Source of the DNA: Microbacterium ginsengisoli
GTDB lineage: Bacteria > Actinomycetota > Actinomycetes > Actinomycetales > Microbacteriaceae
NCBI RefSeq assembly: GCF_000956535.1
Contig: NZ_JYIY01000073.1
Location: 81,069 to 145,068 of the forward strand
DNA: 64,000 bases
Reading direction: 5' to 3'
In this document: one piece after another, positions 59,445 through 64,000 of the stretch
How positions within the stretch are numbered: the stretch's first letter is position 1
Layout: each line of letters starts with the position of its first letter
Translations under genes and position numbers: made by a program
Notes under the pieces: model-generated
What the model was told of the DNA's origin: nothing
What the model saw: only the letters and a program-made list of their open reading frames with translations
Database searches by the model: none

Positions 59445-59456
59445 GATAATGGGCGG
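59445..59456 (+). promoter_or_regulatory. Leaderless -10 box of purC
   Basis: GATAAT (59445-59450) precedes the GTG at 59457 by six bases, a near-consensus -10. Confidence 0.6.
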
Positions 59457-60350
59457 GTGACGAGCACCCCCGCACTCCCCGGCTGGCGACACGTGTACTC
59501 CGGCAAGGTCCGCGACCTGTATGTGCCCGACGACACGGCAGCGGATGCCGCGGCCTCCCGCCTCCTCGTCGTGGCGAGCGATCGGGTGAGCGCCTTCGAC
59601 CATGTGCTCGAGCCGGGCATCCCCGGGAAGGGCGCCGTGCTGACGCAGCTGAGCCTGTGGTGGTTCGACCGCCTCGCGGGCGGCGACGGGGGGCGCGGCA
59701 TCCCGAATCACCTCACGGGAGACGAGCCCCCGGCGGCGGTCGCCGACCGCGCGATGGTGGTCGCCGCCCTCGACATGCAGCCGATCGAGTGCGTCGTGCG
59801 CGGCTATCTCACCGGGTCGGGCTGGGCGGAGTACCAGCAGTCGGGCACGGTGTGCGGCATCCCGATCGTGGCGGGGCTGACGAACGGCGACCGCCTGCCC
59901 GAGCCGATCTTCACCCCGGCGTACAAGGCGCCGCTCGGCGAGCACGACGAGAACATCACGTTCGAGCGCACCGTCGAGCTCGTCGGGGTCGAGAACGCCG
60001 AGACGCTGCGCGCGCTCTCGCTCGAGGTCTACGGCCGGGCCGCTGCCGCCGCCGAGGAGCGCGGACTGATCCTCGCGGACACGAAGTTCGAGTTCGGACT
60101 CGACGCGGACGGCGTGATGACGCTCGCCGACGAGGTGCTGACCCCTGATTCGTCGCGCTATTGGGATGCCGCGGCCTGGCGCACCGGCGAGACCCCGGCC
60201 GAGCGCATGGCGAGCTTCGACAAGCAGATCGTGCGGGACTGGCTGAGCGCGCACTGGGACGGTGCCGGTGAGCCGCCGACGCTGCCCGGCGAGGTGGTCG
60301 AGCGGGCGTCCGCACGCTACCGCGAGCTTCTGGTCACACTCGGAGCTTGA
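59457..60350 (+). CDS. purC: Phosphoribosylaminoimidazole-succinocarboxamide synthase
   Basis: A 297-residue SAICAR synthetase (CAIR plus aspartate, ATP-dependent; purine step eight). Landmarks are YSGKVRDLYV, LVVASDRVSAFDHVL, PIECVVRGYLTGSGWAEY, EHDENITFER and LADTKFEFGLDADG, with DEVLTPDSSRYWDA. Length fits the long SAICAR form of actinobacteria. GTG at 59457 is six bases after GATAAT. Confidence 0.96.
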   Translation: MTSTPALPGWRHVYSGKVRDLYVPDDTAADAAASRLLVVASDRVSAFDHVLEPGIPGKGAVLTQLSLWWFDRLAGGDGGRGIPNHLTGDEPPAAVADRAMVVAALDMQPIECVVRGYLTGSGWAEYQQSGTVCGIPIVAGLTNGDRLPEPIFTPAYKAPLGEHDENITFERTVELVGVENAETLRALSLEVYGRAAAAAEERGLILADTKFEFGLDADGVMTLADEVLTPDSSRYWDAAAWRTGETPAERMASFDKQIVRDWLSAHWDGAGEPPTLPGEVVERASARYRELLVTLGA

Positions 60351-60390
60351 CCGCGGGAATGACGCGGCCCGGTGGGTGTTAAGTATTCGT

Positions 60391-61251
60391 ATGAATGAAA
60401 AACTCGCCGCCGACACCGCGATGGGCGCCGTGACCCTGCTCGTCGGCGACCTCGACGCGATGACGCGTTACTACCGGGACGTCGTCACCCTCGAGGTGCT
60501 CACCGCCGAGGGCGACACCGTCACCCTCGGACGCGCCGGCCGGCCCATCGTGATCCTGCGTCACGACCCGCGCCTGCGGCACGCCCCCGCCGGATCGGCG
60601 GGACTGTTCCACACCGCGATCCTGTTCGAGAGTCGCGCGGCCCTCGCCGCCGCGCTCTACAGCGTCGCCCGCCACGCCCCGCAGACCTTCACCGGCAGCG
60701 CCGACCACCTCGTCAGCCAGGCGTTCTACTTCACCGACCCCGAGGGCAACGGCATCGAGCTCTACTGGGACCGCGCGCGCACCGCCTGGTCGTGGACCCA
60801 CGGCCAGGTCGAGATGGCGACGCTCTACCTCGACCCGAACGCGTTCCTGTCGGAACACCTCACTGAGCAGGCCGCCGCGGGTTCGACGGCGGGGGACGCG
60901 GCATCCGTCGGTCACGTGCACCTGTCGGTCGGGGATGTCGCGACCGCCCGCGCGTTCTACGTCGACACCCTGGGCTTCGACGCCACCGCGAGCATGGGCA
61001 ACCAGGCGCTGTTCGTGTCGGCCGGCCGCTACCACCACCACATGGCGATGAACGTGTGGAACTCGCGCGGCGCCGGACCCCGCATGCCCGCCCTCGGCCT
61101 CGGCCGGGTCGAGCTCGCGCTGCCCGACGGCGACGCGATCGGCGAACTCGGCGAGCGCCTCTCGCACCACGGCATCGCCACCGCGAACGACGGCCGCACC
61201 GTCACCTTCGCCGACCCGTGGAACAACGAACTGGTCGCGCACCTCGCGTGA
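60391..61251 (+). CDS. VOC-superfamily protein, CatE-like (tandem glyoxalase domains)
   Basis: A 286-residue protein with two paired vicinal-oxygen-chelate modules. The first is VTLLVGDLDAMTRYYRDVVT, HTAILFES and FTDPEGNGIELYWDR. The second is GHVHLSVGDVATARAFYVDTLGF, SAGRYHHHMAMNVW and DPWNNELVAHL. The order matches Bacillus CatE-type catechol-2,3-dioxygenase relatives and glyoxalase-like proteins. The substrate is unknown; metal ligands (His and Glu) are present. ATG at 60391 has a TTAAGT box six bases upstream. Confidence 0.85.
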   Translation: MNEKLAADTAMGAVTLLVGDLDAMTRYYRDVVTLEVLTAEGDTVTLGRAGRPIVILRHDPRLRHAPAGSAGLFHTAILFESRAALAAALYSVARHAPQTFTGSADHLVSQAFYFTDPEGNGIELYWDRARTAWSWTHGQVEMATLYLDPNAFLSEHLTEQAAAGSTAGDAASVGHVHLSVGDVATARAFYVDTLGFDATASMGNQALFVSAGRYHHHMAMNVWNSRGAGPRMPALGLGRVELALPDGDAIGELGERLSHHGIATANDGRTVTFADPWNNELVAHLA

Positions 61252-61279
61252 GGCACGCGGGCGGGTAAGGGAGGCGCGA

Positions 61280-62719
61280 TCACACCGCCCGGTCGGCGAT
61301 GATGCGCGCGTACGCGAGCGCGGAGTCCTTCGGCGTGCGCTCCTGGGTGTCGTAGTCGACCCGCACGATGCCGAAGCGCTTCTCGTAGCCCCAGGCCCAC
61401 TCGAAGTTGTCGAGCAGCGACCAGTAGAAGTAGCCGCCGACGTCCACACCCCGCTCGATCGCGGCGTGGATCGCGGCGACATGCCCCTCCAGGAACGCCA
61501 CCCGGTCGACGTCGTGCACTCGTCGCTCGCCGTCATCGACGACGAGCTCGTCGTCGTAGGCGGCGCCGTTCTCGGTGACGAAGAGGCGGGTGCCCGCGGC
61601 ATCCGCGTACTGGGTCGCGACCCGCACGAGCAGGTCGGTGAGCCCCTCGGGCTGCACCTCCCATCCCATGCCCGTGCGCGGCAGGCCCCGCTCGAACCAG
61701 TGCACGTCGTCGGCGGCGGGGAAGGGCGAGGCGCCCTCGCGCTCGGTGGGAGCCTGATCGGCGGGCGGCGCCTGCTCGGGCACGCGTCCACCGACGAACT
61801 CGTTGTGGTAGTAGTTCACGCCGAGTGCGTCGATCGGCGTCGAGATGACGGCGAGGTCGCCCGGCTGCACGGCCGCCTCGAGCGCATCGACCGCCTCGGG
61901 GTCGACGGCGCGGATGTCGTCGACGACGTCCGCGGGGTACGCCCCGAGGAACACCGGGTCGAGGAACCAGCGGTTGAACTGGCCGTCGATGCGGCGGGCG
62001 GCATCGAGGTCGCGCGGGTCGGACGGATCGGCGGGCTGAGCGCCGGTGAGGTTGAGGGTGATACCGAGCGACAGGTCGGCGTCGCGGGCGCGCAGCTGCT
62101 GCACCGTCTGGCCGTGGCCGAGCAGCAGGTGATGGGCCGCGAGCAGCCCCTCGCGTCGCGAATAGTGGCCGGGAGCATGGATGCCCGCGGTGTAGCTGAG
62201 GAACGACGAGCACCACGGCTCGTTGAGCGTCGTCCAGACGTTCACCCGGTCGCCGAGGGCGTCGTGCACGTCGAGGGCGTACTCGGTGAAGCGCTCGGCG
62301 GTGTCACGCACCGTCCAACCGCCTCGCTCCTGCAGCGCCTGCGGGAGATCCCAGTGATAGAGGGTGAGCCACGGCAGGATGTCGGCGCCGAGCAGTTCGT
62401 CGACCAGCCGCGAGTAGAAGTCGATGCCCGCCGGGTTGAGCGCGCCGCCGTCGGGTCGCACCCGTGACCACGACACCGAGAACCGGTAGGTCTGCAGCCC
62501 CAGGCGCTTCATGAGCGCGACGTCCTGCGGGTAGCGGTGGTAGTGGTCGCAGGCGGTCTCGCCGTCGTCGCCCGCGATGACCGCGCCGGGCACGCGGCAG
62601 AACGCGTCCCAGATCGAGTCGCGGCGCCCGTCGACGTGCGCGGCTCCCTCGATCTGGAATGCGGCGGTCGCGGCACCGAAGAGGAAGTCGTCGGGGAAAC
62701 GGCGGGGGGAGACGCTCAT
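61280..62719 (-). CDS. Beta-glucosidase, glycoside hydrolase family 1
   Basis: A 479-residue GH1 enzyme that hydrolyses beta-glucosides such as cellobiose. The acid/base is Glu in WTTLNEPWC (about residue 165), and the nucleophile is Glu in LFVTENGAAYDD (about residue 382). FPDDFLFGAATAAFQIEG is the family's N-terminal signature and YFYWSLLDNFEWAWGYEKRF (20) is the C-terminal aglycone region. No signal peptide, so it is cytosolic. ATG at 62719 is favoured over 62728. A LacI-type palindrome lies 33-46 bases upstream of the start. Confidence 0.94.
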   Translation of the reverse strand: MSVSPRRFPDDFLFGAATAAFQIEGAAHVDGRRDSIWDAFCRVPGAVIAGDDGETACDHYHRYPQDVALMKRLGLQTYRFSVSWSRVRPDGGALNPAGIDFYSRLVDELLGADILPWLTLYHWDLPQALQERGGWTVRDTAERFTEYALDVHDALGDRVNVWTTLNEPWCSSFLSYTAGIHAPGHYSRREGLLAAHHLLLGHGQTVQQLRARDADLSLGITLNLTGAQPADPSDPRDLDAARRIDGQFNRWFLDPVFLGAYPADVVDDIRAVDPEAVDALEAAVQPGDLAVISTPIDALGVNYYHNEFVGGRVPEQAPPADQAPTEREGASPFPAADDVHWFERGLPRTGMGWEVQPEGLTDLLVRVATQYADAAGTRLFVTENGAAYDDELVVDDGERRVHDVDRVAFLEGHVAAIHAAIERGVDVGGYFYWSLLDNFEWAWGYEKRFGIVRVDYDTQERTPKDSALAYARIIADRAV

Positions 62720-62751
62720 GGCCCCCATTATTGGGCACGTCCGAGCGTTCC

Positions 62752-62765
62752 TCGAATCGATTCGA
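62752..62765. promoter_or_regulatory. LacI-type operator upstream of the GH1 gene
   Basis: TCGAATCGATTCGA is a perfect 14-bp palindrome with the central CG typical of LacI-family operators. It covers the -35 position of a minus-strand promoter whose -10 is AATAAT (plus-strand 62727-62732), seven bases before the ATG. No LacI gene is in the window. Confidence 0.55.
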
Positions 62766-62767
62766 CG

Positions 62768-62787
62768 ATGGGACGGGAATCTCCCAT
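62768..62787. promoter_or_regulatory. Second inverted repeat in the GH1/HNH gap
   Basis: ATGGGA (62768-62773) and TCCCAT (62782-62787) form a six-base dyad with an eight-base spacer. The TGGGA/TCCCA half-sites recall the CebR-type cellobiose operator TGGGAGCGCTCCCA, but the spacing is four bases longer, so this is weak. Confidence 0.35.
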
Positions 62788-62902
62788 GTGGAACCTGGAT
62801 CCCGCACACGGGTCTGCTCGTCGAGTTCGACCCTCGGATGCTCCAGCGCAAAGTATGAGCGTCGGCGATGTGTGAGCTTTGACAGAGCTGTGTAACTGAG
62901 AA

Positions 62903-64000
62903 ATGCTGACGCTCATGGGGAACGTGGGGAGGAAGCGCTGGATCGTGCTGCTCGCAGCCACCGTCGCGCTCATCGTTGTCGCCGCCGTCACACCGCCGGC
63001 GGTCGGAATCATCATCGCGCTCGTCGTGGCGCCGGCCACGATCGTCGTCGCGATCGTCGCCTTCGTGCGAGGCGGCATCAGGGTCGTCGGCCTCTCGACG
63101 CGGGGGCTGGCCGCCCTCGCATTCGGCATGGGATTGGTGCTCTTCGTCGGCGCCGCGGCAGCGGCCGGCAGCCGGCTCGACAGGCCGTCGACGCAGCAGG
63201 CAGCAGCATCCGCTCCGGCAACGACTGCCTCACAGACACCGGCTGCCCCGACGCCGACGCCGACCTCACTGTCGGACGAGGCAGTCGAGGCGGCGGGCCT
63301 CGCCACGGCCGGCGGTGCCAGCGTGGTCGTCTCGACCGCGTCGTCGGGATCGGCGCTCGACGTGCTCGCCACGCTGCCGGTGCAGGCGGCGACCTCGCTC
63401 AGCGGCTATTCCCGGGACGCCTTTGGGCCGGCGTGGGCCGACGTCGACAAGAACGGGTGCGACACGCGCAACGACATCCTCGCGCGGGATCTGACCGGCA
63501 TCACACGACCGGGCTCCTGCACGGTGACCGCGGGAACACTCACGTCGGCCTACTCCGGTGCGGTGGTGACATTCACCCGCGGCGAGAAGACATCGCCCCT
63601 CGTGCAGATCGATCACGTGGTGTCGCTCGCCGACGCCTGGACCACGGGCGCACAGACGCTCACGGCCGACCAGCGTCGCAGTCTCGCGAACGACCCTCTC
63701 AACCTGCAGGCGGTCGAGGGCACCCTCAACGAAGCGAAGAGCAACCTGGATGCCGCGGGCTGGCTCCCGCCGCTCGCCGGCTACCGCTGCACGTTCGTCG
63801 CGCGGCAGATCGCCGTCAAGAACGCCTACGGGCTCTGGGTGACGCCGGCGGAGAAGGCCGCGATGACGTCGGTGCTCGCCTCTTGTCCCGCGCAGCCGAC
63901 CCCGGCATCGTCGTTCCAGGCGGCGGCGGTCGTCGCGCAGCCGGCACCGGCACGACCCGCTCCCGCTCCGGCCCCCGCCAAGCCCGCACCTGCCCAACCC
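62903..64000 (+). CDS. Membrane-anchored HNH-type nuclease, DUF1524 family (partial)
   Basis: At least 366 residues, open to the window edge. After a short basic start (GNVGRKRW) come two or three hydrophobic segments (about 13-85), a Thr/Pro/Ala linker (about 95-120), and the DUF1524/HNH region. YSRDAFGPAWADVDKNGCDT, then RNDIL, lead to the active-site block VQIDHVVSLADAW, in which DH is the metal/catalytic pair. A Pro/Ala-rich tail (about 335-366) begins before the edge; relatives often end in a small calcium-binding excalibur domain, not visible here. ATG at 62903 or 62915 are both possible. Extracellular DNA degradation is the likeliest role. Confidence 0.82.
   Translation, partial: MLTLMGNVGRKRWIVLLAATVALIVVAAVTPPAVGIIIALVVAPATIVVAIVAFVRGGIRVVGLSTRGLAALAFGMGLVLFVGAAAAAGSRLDRPSTQQAAASAPATTASQTPAAPTPTPTSLSDEAVEAAGLATAGGASVVVSTASSGSALDVLATLPVQAATSLSGYSRDAFGPAWADVDKNGCDTRNDILARDLTGITRPGSCTVTAGTLTSAYSGAVVTFTRGEKTSPLVQIDHVVSLADAWTTGAQTLTADQRRSLANDPLNLQAVEGTLNEAKSNLDAAGWLPPLAGYRCTFVARQIAVKNAYGLWVTPAEKAAMTSVLASCPAQPTPASSFQAAAVVAQPAPARPAPAPAPAKPAPAQP

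Overview
The window is a compact, very GC-rich actinobacterial chromosome segment, most likely from Microbacteriaceae and probably Microbacterium. The reasons are the codon bias, the purF/purM/DUF3073/sterol-carrier neighbourhood, and many start codons placed six bases after a TAnnnT -10 box (leaderless mRNAs). It is also saturated with GGATGCC/GGCATCC words. I see no rRNA or tRNA gene, phage, insertion sequence or CRISPR array. No gap between genes exceeds about 300 bases.

Layout. 1-12.6 kb: a cut polyprenol-phosphate glycosyltransferase, a glutaredoxin-like protein, a translationally coupled aldehyde dehydrogenase plus GMC oxidoreductase, proline iminopeptidase, a CPA1 Na+/H+ antiporter, a resolvase-fold protein lacking the catalytic serine, tag, an acyl-CoA dehydrogenase/oxidase and recQ. 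12.7-17.9 kb: a minus-strand catabolic operon (COG4091 oxidoreductase with SAF domain, FCD/GntR regulator, MHS symporter, DUF1537 sugar-acid kinase, ABM monooxygenase-like protein) with a FadR-type operator at its promoter. This is the best candidate for an uncharacterised pathway. 18.2-27 kb: a GH3 lipoprotein, a Ski2-like helicase, a GNAT/pirin pair and a large secreted subtilase. 27-30.2 kb: an ECF importer resembling ykoEDC. 30.3-37.3 kb: an acyl-CoA dehydrogenase, then a CitA/CitB-type two-component system divergent from tctCBA, a tripartite tricarboxylate transporter. 37.3-44.3 kb: M15 carboxypeptidase, a radical SAM protein, a DEAD-box helicase with a long Arg/Asp/Tyr repeat region, aldose epimerase, an MDR oxidoreductase and a YciI-like protein.

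44.3-50.4 kb: an AcrB-like RND pump with a 20-bp palindrome upstream, a small membrane protein, a TipAS-type MerR regulator with a textbook 19-bp-spacer promoter, and a DUF4097/PadR pair behind twin 16-bp palindromes. 50.6-60.4 kb: DUF3073, purF, purM, purD and purC interleaved with small conserved proteins and a PadR/DHA2 efflux operon. 60.4-64 kb: a CatE-like VOC protein, a GH1 beta-glucosidase with a LacI-type operator, and a membrane-anchored HNH (DUF1524) nuclease cut by the window edge.

Several regulatory circuits can be read directly from DNA: FadR, MerR, two PadR, LacI-like and TetR-like dyads. Genes are often coupled by ATGA or GTGA overlaps. Functions are assigned from remembered family motifs; no database search was run.
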